From: Caenorhabditis remanei
Taxonomy: Eukaryota > Nematoda > Chromadorea > Rhabditida > Rhabditidae
DNA length: 64,000 bases
Reading direction: 5' to 3'
Assembly (NCBI RefSeq): GCF_010183535.1
Contig: NC_071333.1
Coordinates: 10,166,587 to 10,230,586, forward strand
Each line of letters opens with the position of its first letter. The stretch's first letter is position 1. Below, in pieces: positions 35,859-47,215 of this stretch. The position numbers and the translations under genes were made by a program. The notes below the pieces were generated by a model that searched no databases, was not told the origin of the DNA, and saw only the letters and a program-made list of their open reading frames with translations.

Positions 35859-37377
35859 TTAAAAAGTTCTGCGAATGCGAGAAGCGGCACGTTGACGAGC
35901 AGTGAATCTAGCTCTATTCTTGGTTGGATAAGTAGTATCTCCTGATCCAGTAGATCCTCCTCCTGCTCCAGCTGGTGCTTCTTCTGCTTTAGTTGGAGAA
36001 CTTTCTCCTGTAGCTGCTGCCTCGGCTGGGGCAGTTTCTCCACCTCCAGCTCCAGTTGGTGCTCCTTCTCCGGTAGCTTCTCCATCTTTTCCAGCGTACT
36101 TTCCAGATTCAGTTCCACCGGCTGGTGCTCCTTCTCCTTCAGATGGAGTTCCTTCAGTTGCTGGGGTTTTCTCAGCTCCTTCAGATGTTGGTTTCTCTTC
36201 AGTTGATAGCGCTTCTCCATTTGATGATGCTTCTCCTGATGGGGCTGATTCGGGTGCTGGAGATTCTCCGACTGGGGCTGGAGCTGGAATTTCAGCGGAA
36301 GATCCTGCAGTTTCAGCTCCCTGTAAGAATGTTAGTTATGGATGAGAATGTTTTCAAAAGTTACTTACCACTGGAGATCCTTCAAATTCGGTTCCTGTTG
36401 GGGCTGCGTATCCGCCACCTCCTCCTCCGGCAACATCTCCCTTTCTTGATGGGCATGGACAGTAAGCAGCATCTTCACCAGCAGTTCCAGCAGCTCCTGG
36501 GAGTCCTGGGAAACCATCTGGTCCTTTCTCTCCTGGCGATCCTTGTGGTCCTGTCTCTCCTTGTGCTCCTCCGGTTCCATCCTCTCCACGCTCTCCTGGA
36601 AGTCCTTCGTCTCCTGGAAGACCGTCCATTCCAGTTGGTCCCTTTGGTCCTGGTGCTCCTTTAGCAAATCCTTTTCCGTCAGCTCCTGGTGATCCACGTT
36701 CTCCTGGTGGTCCCATTGGTCCTGGATGTCCGTGATCTCCTTCTGGTCCATCATCTCCTGGTGCACCGTCACGTCCAGCGTTTCCTGGTCCTCCTTTATC
36801 TCCTTTCTCTCCACGAGATCCACGTTTTCCTTTGTAACCGGTAACTCCTGGTGGTCCTGCTGGGCATGCGGTGCAAAGATCTCCAGCACTGCTGGCAGCT
36901 TGCTCATTGCTTCCATCAGATCCATCTTTTCCTGGTGTTCCGTCAGTTCCATCAGTTCCTGGCTCTCCAGGAGCTCCAGCTTCTCCTTTTGGTCCAGGTG
37001 GGCATGTATTGTCTACAACAACAGTTGGTGCGCCTTCTGGAGCAGTTCCAGCAGCTGGTGCGGTGTCTGTTGGTGCTCCTCCTCCAGCTTCTTTGTCTAA
37101 ACATTGAACACTTGAATATGCTCTAGGATACTAACTAAAAAAACTTACATGTCTGTCTGGCAACTCGTCGGTGGCTTTCGTTAGTGACCAATTCTTTCCA
37201 CAAAATATTCGAAGTTTCTTCAAATCCGGTCTTGGCAGATTCCAATTGAGAAGTCATGTCACTCATCGTGTAGAAGAGAACAGGGGTGGCAGTGACCATG
37301 ATCAGGAAGGCACATCCAGACAGGATGACAGCAAACGAGACGGTTGAAGACGAAGACTCCATGCTCTTGTAACTCAT
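35859..37377 (-). CDS. Cuticle collagen, 472 aa, with long non-collagenous C-terminal tail
   Basis: Three exons (37149-37377, 36369-37096, 35859-36320) encode a nematode cuticle collagen. The N-terminus has a signal-anchor hydrophobic stretch (SFAVILSGCAFLIMVTATPV), a coiled segment and a furin-type site (HRRVAR). Two main Gly-X-Y blocks are interrupted by cysteine pairs (TCPPGPKG, CTACPAGPPG, YCPCPS). Codon use is strongly biased to GGA and CCA, as in highly expressed worm collagens. Exon 3 is unusual: about 150 residues rich in Ala/Pro/Glu/Thr with no regular Gly-X-Y, ending in a basic ARFTARQRAASRIRRTF. Most family members are about 300 aa. A TATAAAA element lies upstream. Expression is expected in hypodermis at moults (family knowledge). 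The specific col number is not recognised. Confidence 0.92.
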
Positions 37378-38062
37378 TGTATTAAAACAATGAAAGAGAG
37401 AATTGGATGATGGAATTGTAAAACCTTTCTTGTCTTTTATACTAGCATACTTATCTGAAATCTTGATCGGAATGTTCCGGAACTAGTCCAAACCACTTTT
37501 GGTTTTTATGATGGTTATCGTATTCACAAATTTCCGTTTTCTCTTTAAAACTTTATAAACATTTATTGCATATGCATGAAAAAGGACTAATACTAGAATG
37601 ACCCATATTTAGAAGGAATTTTTACCTATTTGAAGAAAAAAAAACGTGTTTTCACTTTAAAACGTGTAAAAGTAAGTTCCGGGAGCAAACGTAACGTCAT
37701 TAAGAATGAAGTATGTATAAAAACTAGAACAGTGAACTAGTTAAGCATTAAAAAGCTGATTAGTTTTGCAACAACAAGCAGGAGATCTTTAATTCAGATC
37801 GATGCTAACAGCGGTTAATATGAATTCGGAGGTTTCAATATAAAAAAAGATGGGAAATTACCAAAAATACTAATCCCCGAGGTAAGAAAGAAAACCAATA
37901 ACTGGAAAGATACCGCGTTTTTAAAGGATTGTTTGAAGTCCAAAGGAAGTGTTGTAACGTGCGTCAAAAGGTGGATATGCTTCAAAGCTGTGATACTAAA
38001 CTACTGAAAAAAAACGTTTTTAGATCAATTGTTGGTCCATCATGTGCTGTGTCAATGTTCCA
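37378..38062. other. Collagen promoter region and zinc-finger gene 3' region
   Basis: No open coding structure apart from the TATA-like element. It contains the regulatory DNA of the collagen gene and the downstream end of the zinc-finger gene. Confidence 0.45.
37434..37441 (-). promoter_or_regulatory. TATA-like element of the collagen gene
   Basis: The minus strand reads AGTATAAAAGAC about 60 bp upstream of the collagen ATG. A TATA box at this spacing is common in strongly and cyclically expressed worm collagen genes. The coordinates are approximate to a base or two. Confidence 0.5.
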
Positions 38063-41000
38063 TCAAACAGCATTTGGAACTCGTCGTTTGTCGGCACCAA
38101 GATATCTGGGTCGGCTGGTTGTGGCTGAAAATTTAGTCATAAGTTTCAGCTTTCCGGTAGATAAACCAACAGTAATCACTCCAGTTTCGATCAGGTTGGT
38201 CACTCTATTATGATAACTCATGTGTTGATTGAAGCTTCCTTCGTCGGCGAAAGGTCGGAAGCACTTCTGAAATGGATAAGTTTGAGACACATGCATTTGA
38301 ATAATCAAACATATTTCAAACCACGGAATTATGTAAGACTAACCTCGCAGAAATAGTCAAGACCATCACGACTGTTCTCATGCTCGATGCTGTGATGACT
38401 GATGCAATCCATTCTTGTCATGAATTGCACTTTGCAGATTGGGCAGTCGTGTCTGAAAATATACGTTTGCTCTTTAGCTGTTCATCAAGAAACTCTCAAT
38501 CAGAAAAAGATACTTTGACTGGGAGATTTTTGGATCCTTCTCTAAAAGTCAAAATTTCTTACGTCTCAAATGCAATTGACTTTGCGATCTCGAATAGGTT
38601 GGCCCATCTTTCTAATGCCAAGTTGTTGAAGATCGTGTCTTCCAGTCGGCGAATCTTGTCCTCAAGCTCCACTTGTGGAAGAATATCTCCTCTTCTCAAC
38701 TTGTCAACCCATTGTTCTGGTTCTCCCAATCCAAGTTTCCTGTAACCAAAATTCATTGTCTCAGATCTTCTCTTAATTCCTCACTTTTTCTTTGGTCTAG
38801 CGGGCGGTGTGTAGTAAGGTCCTCCGGCTCCACGTACAATGATGGCGTCATCTGGTATATCAGCTGGCGGTCGTCGATTGCTGAACCGAGAGTTACCCAA
38901 TATAGGCGTTCGGTTTTTAGTAATATCAAACCTTGCAAACGGCCTCCAAGCAGCCTCCAGCTCTTCCTTTGTCGTAACGTGTGTTCGGAGATGCTTTTTT
39001 AGATTTCCTTTTAACCTAAAATGTAAAAGTTTTTTTTCGTTCGTATTTCTCTGTTTCAATTCGCAACAATATTTGTTGCAAAATGTTGATTACTGTCACG
39101 AGTGTCTATCTAATCGAGGCGATGCATCTTATCTACGACTTTTCAATTCACCGTATACATACACACTCTCTCGGCAGGAATCGATCTACAGTGTTGCCCT
39201 GGCATTACGGTGTCTCTTTTCTCTCTCACTTTTTTTCTCTACCGTATCTCGCAACGTACACTGTATACACCGTATTACGCCCGTACACAAGAGAGTCCAC
39301 GAGGCAGATGGTGACGATCGTCGCGCAAACGGCCACATTTTTATTACTGTATATACAATGACAGAAGAGCAGAAAACGACGGAAAAAAAGAGAAAAGAGG
39401 AAGACCATGCATGAGCCACAGACCGTTAGAAAGACAGACCGCTGACATTTTGATACAGACTCACCGACACGTCTTTCCACAATATGGACATGCATGAGGT
39501 GTAAATCCCGTATGAACTGATCGATGTTCAAACAAGTTTGATTTAAATCGAAACGATTTAGAACATATATCACATCTAAAGGGCTTCTGATCTGTGTGTA
39601 TCACTGCATGTTGTTGTAAACCTAGAAACAAAACATTTTACAAAGAGGTACCCAAAAAATAGCTCTTACCTTTATAAGACACAAATATTTTATTGCAAAC
39701 ATTACACTGATGCACTGCTCGAGGTGTCATCATTCCTTCCACCATTTCATCCTCTTCGGGGTACGCCATTTGGTACTGTAAAAATGAAAATCGGTTTTTA
39801 GTAAAGTTCAATCGCAAAAACGGAAACTAACCTGTGTATAATCTTGTTCATCCATCATCAAATCTGATTCGTCCATGTGCGGGTTATGGTGATATACATT
39901 TTGATTCGACCCGTGAGTCATCCTCGAATCGTTGAAGTCCGTGACAGACTGTTCCACAGAGTTCCGCTGACTCTGAAATGTTGAGAATGACTACTGTAGG
40001 TAAAATGAAAAGAGTGAAAGAAAGGGCGGAGACACTGATTTACACAGAAGTATTAGAGAGATAAGGTAGGAAATGAGATGGGACACTTCGTAGGAACACT
40101 ATATTTTCAGATTTTTCAGAAAAAAGTTAAATATTTTGGGGTAAAAACTAAAGTTTCCAGTGACAGTAATTGTTCAGTTTTCATGCCGAAACCTGCTGAA
40201 AACAGTTAAAACCAACTGAAGACTCTAAAAACAATGTCTAAAAAGCTAAAATTTCAAACCGCGCGCCTTGGCGCCAATTCTTTACAGGTTATGGTAGATG
40301 TCAATACGGTAATGAAGGAGACATATGCGAAGACGCGACGCGGCCGCGACGCACGAGACGCAGACACTGCGATTGTGTGTTGACGCAGAGAAAAGTGTAC
40401 GTTGCTGGTAGAGGTCACCCTTTCCCACCAGCTGGCTGCTTTTCTATTTGTCAAAGAAACATGGTGAAATCACCGACAAACTGTCGCCAAGAATAATTGG
40501 GTGGGTTTTCAGAGTTTTTTGGTGGAATGAGGTTAAGAAATGTACAAAAACTGATAGTTTGTTTTTTTTGCTGATAATATTTTCTCTTTTCAAAATTAAA
40601 TTAGTTAGAAACTTTTTGAAGTTTTTTGTGGCTTTAATGGTGATGAAGTATTCATTCGAATGAAAAAAAACATTGGTTTCCATGCCTAACAATTTCTCAG
40701 CAAGATTAACGTAAGTGTGGGACGAAACATCATACTTCAGAAGTGAGTGTCAAAAGTGACATGGGATAATTTACTGAATACAGCTGCTAACAACAAAAAA
40801 ATAATTTGGGGCTGAAAAATAAAAGCCAAAATGTAAACAAATTTTGTATATTCGATTTTTGCAATATGAAAACAACAGGGTTTCCTCGATTGAAATATTT
40901 AATCGGTTGTGGTGAAGAAATTCAAAAATATGAGTATCTACAGTCTCTGTGCAAAATTTCTTTACGTCATCGAAGAAAAGAAGAAAAAACGAAAACATTC

Positions 41001-41297
41001 GGTGATTTTCGGAATGAAAGGTCACCGACTTGCCAACTCCACGTGAATACATTTACTTCGAATCCGCGCAGAAAGACGAAACAGATGGCTCCGTCCGTCC
41101 GCTTGGCCCAACCTCCCCGAAGCTTTATGTCGACTCACCGTGTAACTCCAAGGATATTGCTGGTTGTTGTTGTTGTGTTGAGGATGGTGGTGAAAAGGGT
41201 AGTGTTGGAGTCCATTGGAGTTAGAAGGAACGAACGGCGGCGGCGGGTGTTGATGAAAATTGGCCTGCTGTTGAGGGTAATGTTGTACGTTCATCAT
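38063..41297 (-). CDS. C2H2 zinc-finger protein with five fingers, 427 aa
   Basis: This is a probable sequence-specific DNA-binding transcription factor. Nine exons close in phase: 41139-41297, 39832-39972, 39670-39775, 39465-39621, 38785-39015, 38563-38739, 38344-38452, 38063-38266 and the junctions between them. The start ATGATG lies one base after a TTCATATTCAG acceptor. The N-terminus is Gln/His/Pro-rich (QHYPQQQANFHQHPPPPF). Fingers 1-3 are a tandem array at about residues 124-200 (CNVC, CDIC, CPYC), with TGEKP-like linkers reduced to TDQKPF and TGFTPH. Fingers 4-5 follow at about 327-382 (CPIC, CEKC), after a conserved-looking segment with GAGGPYYTPPARPKKKK. The 1.17-kb first intron holds a GC-rich candidate second promoter. 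I do not recognise the gene. Confidence 0.88.
40268..40277. promoter_or_regulatory. Palindromic E2F-like site in the zinc-finger gene's first intron
   Basis: TTGGCGCCAA is a perfect 10-bp palindrome with the E2F/DP core GGCGC. It sits beside a CpG-rich block (40320-40390, containing CGCGACGCGGCCGCGACG) that stands out from the AT-rich intron. Binding is inferred from motif identity. Confidence 0.35.
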
Positions 41298-43714
41298 TCT
41301 GAATATGAAGAAGTGATGGTTTGGCAGAACGAAGGTAGAAAGGGAAATTGAAAAAAGAGAGAACATGATTGGCGAAGAAATGAATATCAACAAAAACGTA
41401 CAAAAAAAGAAGAAGTTCCTAACCAAACAATTGATAAGATTGAGTGAAAAACGTGTTATTCATGAGTATCTCATGAAACAAAAAAAACCAAATATATTTT
41501 GCAAGGTTTTTCGAAATTATCAAGGTTGGTTGGTTTTTTGAAACGAAAGCAAGCTCTGCAGATTTTTTTGAAGGAGAACGTTCTCTTAAACAAAAATTAT
41601 TCAACTCTTTTTATTGAAACTATCTGGAAAATCTGAAATGTTGATACCTATGTTAAAAATGAAAATTAGAACTAATACTTAAAAAATTTCAAAAAAGTAT
41701 ATAAAAAGGCTTAATGAACGCAGATCTTCCGTGAAGGGCACATTCCAAAAAAGAATTGCATTGAAAAAACAAGCTTCTAACCCAAAGTGTTCCTTTTCTT
41801 ACATGTCATGTTTGCGTTGCGCAAAATCTAGGTACCCGCCAACATGAGACTGATGAAAGTGAGATTACATGTGGGATACGTCGAAGCAGATGTTTATTTC
41901 ATAAAAAGTGTTTCTTTTCAAATTTTTTCTCTAAGTTTTCTTTTGCTAAACTCAATTTCTAGGAGAAAATGTGGAAAAAAGTAAGCAAACTCCGGTTTCT
42001 AGTTATCACTCCTGTTAATGAGTATTCACTAGGGATTACGCTCTGTTGGGTAAAGTCAATGTTTTTGAAAATATAAAAGTTTAGATTTAGCATTGGAAAG
42101 TTGTTTGACCATTATCTTATTTTGATAACAAAAGAGCTCGTGAAATTTCTGAACTTTGGTGATGAATGGAACACAAAATACTTTCAAATAGTACATGGGC
42201 TCTAATCCTTCCTAGAACACCAATTCTGAATCCAAAATTGAATACAATTGTTTTTGACTTGGAATATGCATATATTCATTGTGGCTCCAAAAAATGTGTA
42301 CCAACAGACCACACACAGCTGTAATGTATATACCGCTGCAAAGTATGAACAAAGAGTTCCTGAACAAAAATACTTGATAAGAGAGTTTTGAAACTGATTT
42401 CAGTTCTCGATTTCTAAAGTTCACATTCAATAGAAATTAGTTTGAAATTGAAATGATAGGGTTTGGTGTTAGTGTGTTCTGCAGCAGTATTCATGTAAGA
42501 AGTTAATCCAAGATGTTCAGAAGAAAGTGTGAAAAATGAAGAAGATGCGAAACTCTCTCACCGAGAAAAGAAGTACAATCGGCAAGTTGTTCTGGGAAAT
42601 TAGATTAAGAGAAACGAGCACAAGTTGAGAAGCTCCTTCACTGAGATACTCGTCGAGCAAAAAAAGGATGGGTGAAAGATACTCGCACCATGAAGGGTGT
42701 GAGCTTCTTCTGTTTAAGGAACAGCTGCTCAACTAGACGCTTCCGTTTTAGGTCATCTAACACACAACATTTTCTTATCCGGAAAAGCACACATTCTCGT
42801 CATTTAGTAGACTTTTTGAGAATCTTCCGTCCCGCCCATTTATTGAACTGACACAAGAGGCAAAGGATTAACCGGTGGACTCGACTTGTTGCAAAGTACA
42901 TGGTGTAATTCTTTCACTAGAGGCGTGCGGAACGAAATCACTGCAGTCAGGTATATGAGTGAGAAGGCGTGGCTTCATTTTTCTTGCCTCCATAGAATCG
43001 TTGGATTTGATTCTTTGAGCATTGAGTACGAAAACATAAAATGTTTTGAAAGAGTTGGAATCGCCTAACAAGTTAGAAAAGTCCTAGACATCGAAAAAAT
43101 TAATCAGAAAAACGTTGGCTACTTTAGTGTCTGGTAGGAAGGAGTGAAAAACTAATCAAGTAGTTTTAATAGTTGATAAATGAAGTTAGTAGAGAAGTTT
43201 TCTTCTACATAAACCAATACGTGTGTTCAAGATGACAGTTGTTATCAGTTTTAGTCGTCTTCCGAAAAATAAAAAAAGTTTACTTCTAAAATAGTTGTCT
43301 TTACTTCTGATTTATCACGCACGAATATCAAAAAAGGACAAAGTTTATTCACAAAGAGCCTGAACGCAAGTGAATATGATGAAATTAGTGGTGAGACTAC
43401 CGAGTAAGTTTATGAATTCTTTGGTAGAAACTAGGCAAGAACAGAAATAAAATCAAAGCAAACATTACAGGGTGGAAGAAAATTTGTAGATAAGAAAAAC
43501 CTATGAGGTGATTGATTACGAGTGGAAACCAAGGAGGCCACGAGAAGGACAACGAAGAAGAAGAACAAATTCAAAATTGAATGCAATGGAAACAGAAATC
43601 TTTCATAAATTAAAAGTATAGGTTGGAGCGGAGGAATTTCTGAGCAAGACACTCATTCGTCTTGCATGTCCAATGTCGGAGTAAAACTTTTTTGAGAGAA
43701 AAACTTTATTTCCT
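41298..43714. other. Intergenic region upstream of the zinc-finger gene
   Basis: No supported gene. A minus-strand segment at 42560-42730 is open and ends at a good donor (TTCTCG|gtgaga) but has no ATG and no partner exon; it may be a 5' UTR exon of the zinc-finger gene. Confidence 0.35.
43705..43710 (-). terminator. Poly(A) signal of the 170-aa gene
   Basis: AATAAA on the minus strand, a few bases after the stop codon, implying an extremely short 3' UTR. Confidence 0.55.
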
Positions 43715-44450
43715 TCATTCATTAACCAGATTGCTTGACACAAGGAAAAATGAGCCTCCTGAAGAAGTTGGATTCAGTTTTTTAGGAGGATCGAGATATT
43801 CATCAAGAAAATGAGTATCACTAATAGAAACGGGTGTAAGAGTTGTTGGTTTAGTAGGTTTTCTTGGCGAACTCTTTTTTGGCTTTTCTTCCACTTTGTC
43901 CTCTGAAGTGGGTTCGGATTCTGAATCCGAATTAGAGTTCGAGTGCGAATTCCTGCAAGATAAAAATTGAATTTCTAAAAAATTTACAGTAAGATACTTT
44001 GAAGTTATACTTGAAGTGTCCGATGGAGTGTGTATAGCTGGTGTTTCGCTTCCATTTATTCTTTCGTCTACAAAAAAGTACAAAGAGGGCTCATTTCGTT
44101 TTTATGAGTGTTACCCACCAATTTTCTCAAGATTTCGGTTTCGCTTGTTTAATTGGTTTTCAAATTCTCCGGGCCAAACGACTTTCGGCTTTTTTGGTGG
44201 CTCGCTGTCATCTATTTCTGGAATGTATTTTGTATTGAACGGATAATTGAACAAGGAGTGTGGAAAATGGAAATTTACTAGAGTAATGGGAAAATTTTTT
44301 TTTAAATTTCGCAATAACAAAAGTTTTGATTGACAAAAACTGACCTGTGCCCAAGTACCGCCGTTTCGTCTCTTCATATTTGTCTCGGTTTCGTTGACGC
44401 TTCCGCTCACCTTTCACCCAAACATATCTTTGAAAGGCACCGGCATGCAT
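43715..44450 (-). CDS. Basic/acidic low-complexity protein, 170 aa, unknown function
   Basis: Four exons (44345-44450, 44119-44217, 43998-44067, 43715-43952) close in phase. The N-terminus is basic and Arg-rich (FQRYVWVKGERKRQRNRDKY). A middle motif follows (PPKKPKVVWPGEFENQLNKR), then a Ser/Asp/Glu run (SNSNSDSESEPTSEDK), a Lys/Pro/Thr stretch and the tail FFLVSSNLVNE. There are no membrane segments and no cysteines. It starts 200 bp after the stop of the Ly6-like gene on the same strand, and CCCTTAG upstream could be a trans-splice acceptor, so a two-gene operon is possible. AATAAA lies only 5 nt after the stop. Most likely nuclear or cytosolic and largely disordered (inference). Confidence 0.7.
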
Positions 44451-44653
44451 CAGAAAAGAAAATAGTTTTGCTAAGGGAAAAGTTCAAAATTAAGACACAC
44501 GTGTCTCGAAGACACGCTATTGTTCGTTCAGAATTCTTGATGACCTAGCAGTGGTCGCTGGCTGTTTGAAGAACAAAAAACGCAAAGAGAATATGTAGAA
44601 GATTTAGTAAATGTTACAGAACCACCCGAAATTATTTTAATGGTTTCTAGAAA

Positions 44654-45536
44654 TCAAAAAGAAATGCCTTGATAAAATGCTTGAACCAAAAGAAAACACG
44701 AAGGCAAGAAAAGTTTGGAATCACGAGAAATGATGGTTCCAGTGTTTGATTCCTGATAGTTCCTGAAGTTCAGACGTCGGTATTCATGGGGAAGGAACAT
44801 CTTCATATGGTTCATCTCGTTAATCTCTACGTTTTGCAGTAGTGGTGTTCTGTTGTACTCACTGCAATAAGACAATCTTTTTGATTGTTGATTTCGAGTT
44901 TGATAGGTTACCTGAAATCAGGAGACAAATTAATGAAATTGCACTTGTCCATGTTTGAGCAGATGCAAGTGTCTGTAAGGTCTGCCAGCTGAAATCATTC
45001 ATTGACTTTCAAGAAACCGGAAGTTATCCCAAACCTCGCAGAGAAGTGTTCCGTTTGGATTGCCGCTCTCGTTTGAACTGAAAATCAAACAATTATTTTT
45101 ATGAAAAAATATGAAAAAACTACTGTTTTTGAGCCAACGCAATAGTTTCCATTTCGGCGGTTGTCAAATTCAAACAACCACTGGTATACATCACTGACGG
45201 ACGAGCAATCTCTTTGTGAAATCCTAAAATAAAATTTTGTAAAATATGGAAAATTTATATTAACTTACTCATAAAGCACGCATTCCCGTTACAAAGAATT
45301 GGCCGGCGTGGTTTGCAACCAAAAAGAGAGATGTGACTACGGTCATAGTCCATACAGTGAACACATCTGAAATCGAAAAAAAATTATTTGAGACTCAAGG
45401 TAACAACATAAAGTCTATGTAACACCAAAACTTACTGTATGAAACGATCAACCGCCCAAGTTTTCAATTCTGGAACCAGCACCGATTCGGCAGATAGAAC
45501 AAATCCGAGAAGTAATAGGAATTGGACCACTCTCAT
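44654..45536 (-). CDS. Ly6/uPAR-like (three-finger) GPI-anchored protein, 208 aa
   Basis: Six exons (45436-45536, 45269-45366, 45124-45223, 45035-45077, 44912-44988, 44654-44861) close in phase to 208 aa. A signal peptide (MRVVQFLLLLGFVLSAES) is followed by a cysteine-rich domain beginning CVHCMDYD and ending CICSNMDKCNF. The terminal CxC...CN is the hallmark of Ly6/uPAR three-finger domains. N-glycosylation sequons are present (NLT, NGT). The C-terminus carries a short hydrophobic segment (LFLPSCFLLVQAFYQGISF), which suggests a GPI-attachment signal. Worm relatives such as ODR-2 act at neuronal surfaces (established for that family). The specific role here is unknown. Confidence 0.8.
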
Positions 45537-46596
45537 ATGCTCACTGCAAATGATTTCCTTCTCAGAATTTCAAAATAGTTAGGAAGGAAAACGTGACGTA
45601 TATCCAATTGAATTTCTCAGAAATTGGTTAACACCGTATGACAATGAAAAACAACCAACAGAGAGGGGGGGACCAACTCAATAGACTTGATGAATTGAGT
45701 CTGGATGGAAATGAGACATACGGGAAAATATGTTCAGATATCATTGGTTCAAAGAAGAAATAATTATTGTACTATTGACCTTTTGGTCGTTTTTTTTCTA
45801 ATGCACTTTTTAAAAGATGAAGTCATGTCAAATGCTTTTCATGTCGGAATATTTTATCTTTACTCAACTCGCGCGTTTTTTCTCAAGTGAAGGTGTAGTG
45901 AGAGAAGAAACAGGAAGAATAACTAATTCCAAAAATGAGGAGAGTACACCTGGCTTAGCTCGAAAACAACTTCAAACAAAGAGAGAAAAATTATATGTAG
46001 AATCGCAATGAGAAAGATGAAAGCACGTGTTTATTAAGAGAGACACTCAATGAAATCAAACCACGGGAAGTTATAGACAGACGCTCTAATTGGTTGAGAC
46101 GCCGCAGAAGCTCTATTGGGAGTTGAAATCATTACGGGACATGTGTACTTTAATTTCTACACTTTACTTCTCTAACAATAAAATAATGAGAAAAAGAGGA
46201 GAATGAAAACGGATTGTTTTGATTATCAAGTTTACGATACTATTTTTGCCAAAACTAGAGTGTCTGCTCACTTTTTTCTGTCAGAATGTGAGTTTTTGTG
46301 CACTACGCCTCTATACGAATAATGACTGAAGAAAAATCTAATTGATTTTATTGCTTGACCAATTCTTTTCTCGAAAAGAGTGTTGTTTTGTATTGGAAAA
46401 TGAGGCTGTCAGAAAGCAGTGAAGCTGCTTGGAGCCACCATTTTCAATTTAATTTGCAAATGAACGTTCTCGGAATACGCTAAGAAGCATTTGTGTCAAA
46501 AAACCACTATCAATCATTTTCATTGTTTTTATTCAGATATAGAAACTATAATCGTTAAAAAAAATAGTTTGTTAGATTGCAAAGACGATCTTCACA
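45537..46596. other. Spacer between the Ly6-like and BTB genes
   Basis: Only chance frames; it contains the upstream region of the Ly6-like gene and the BTB poly(A) signal. Confidence 0.45.
46528..46533 (-). terminator. Poly(A) signal of the BTB gene
   Basis: AATAAA on the minus strand, about 65 nt downstream of the stop codon. Confidence 0.5.
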
Positions 46597-47215
46597 TCAG
46601 AAATCTTCTTCATCTTCTTCCTCTTTCTTTTCAAATCCTTGTGGACAGCTTGTGCTTTTGGCAAGCATCTGTAAAAGAGCTATTTTATCTTTTTTCTATT
46701 AACAAGTACCTCATTGATATAGTTGGAATCATTCTTGTTGCTACATAGCTGAAGCATGCAGATGGCTTGATCGCGAAGTTGAGGGAGCAAGAAGAAGTCA
46801 GCTTCCTGAGTGAGCATTGCCAACCTGTCCGGGTCTTTTGGAAGGCAAGCTTCCCAAAGTTGTCCAGCTTTTCGAAGACGGAAGTAGTTTAGGACAATGC
46901 CGAATCTAGAAATTGAACACTTTTGTGTTTTCAAATCGGTAAATTGGAAAGAATTCCCTAATGCAGAAAGAGAAATTTTCATTCTTTTGTTTTCAATCAA
47001 GGTCGTAATTATCTGGGACTGTCTTTGTTCTGATGCACTTACGAGAATGGGTCCCTGTCGACAAAGTACGCACCATCACGATCGCTTGTGAATGGAGATG
47101 CCTTTGTTCGAGAGACAAACCATTTGTGGAAGATGGAATCAACTGGAAACGTTGTCTTCAAGGTGGCCATCGGAGTACCGCCAACATTGAAGCGGATTAT
47201 TAGAGTGTCGGTCAT
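46597..47215 (-). CDS. BTB (T1/KCTD-type) domain protein, 146 aa
   Basis: Exons 47043-47215, 46710-46905 and 46597-46668 close in phase. The ATG is one base after a TTTTCAG acceptor. Residues 4-100 form a T1-type BTB domain: LIIRFNVGGTPMATLKTTF, then SRTKASPFTSDRDGAYFVDR and DPFSFGIVLNYFRLRK, typical of KCTD proteins and Kv-channel tetramerisation domains. No channel or second domain follows; the protein ends with a Lys/Glu/Asp-rich tail (KKEEEDEEDF). KCTD proteins often act as oligomeric Cullin-3 adaptors (family knowledge), and that is the most likely role. Confidence 0.85.

Noticed and set aside
36125..37126. Several long Leu- or Glu-rich frames on both strands
   Set aside because: They are other-frame readings of the GGA/CCA-biased collagen repeats.
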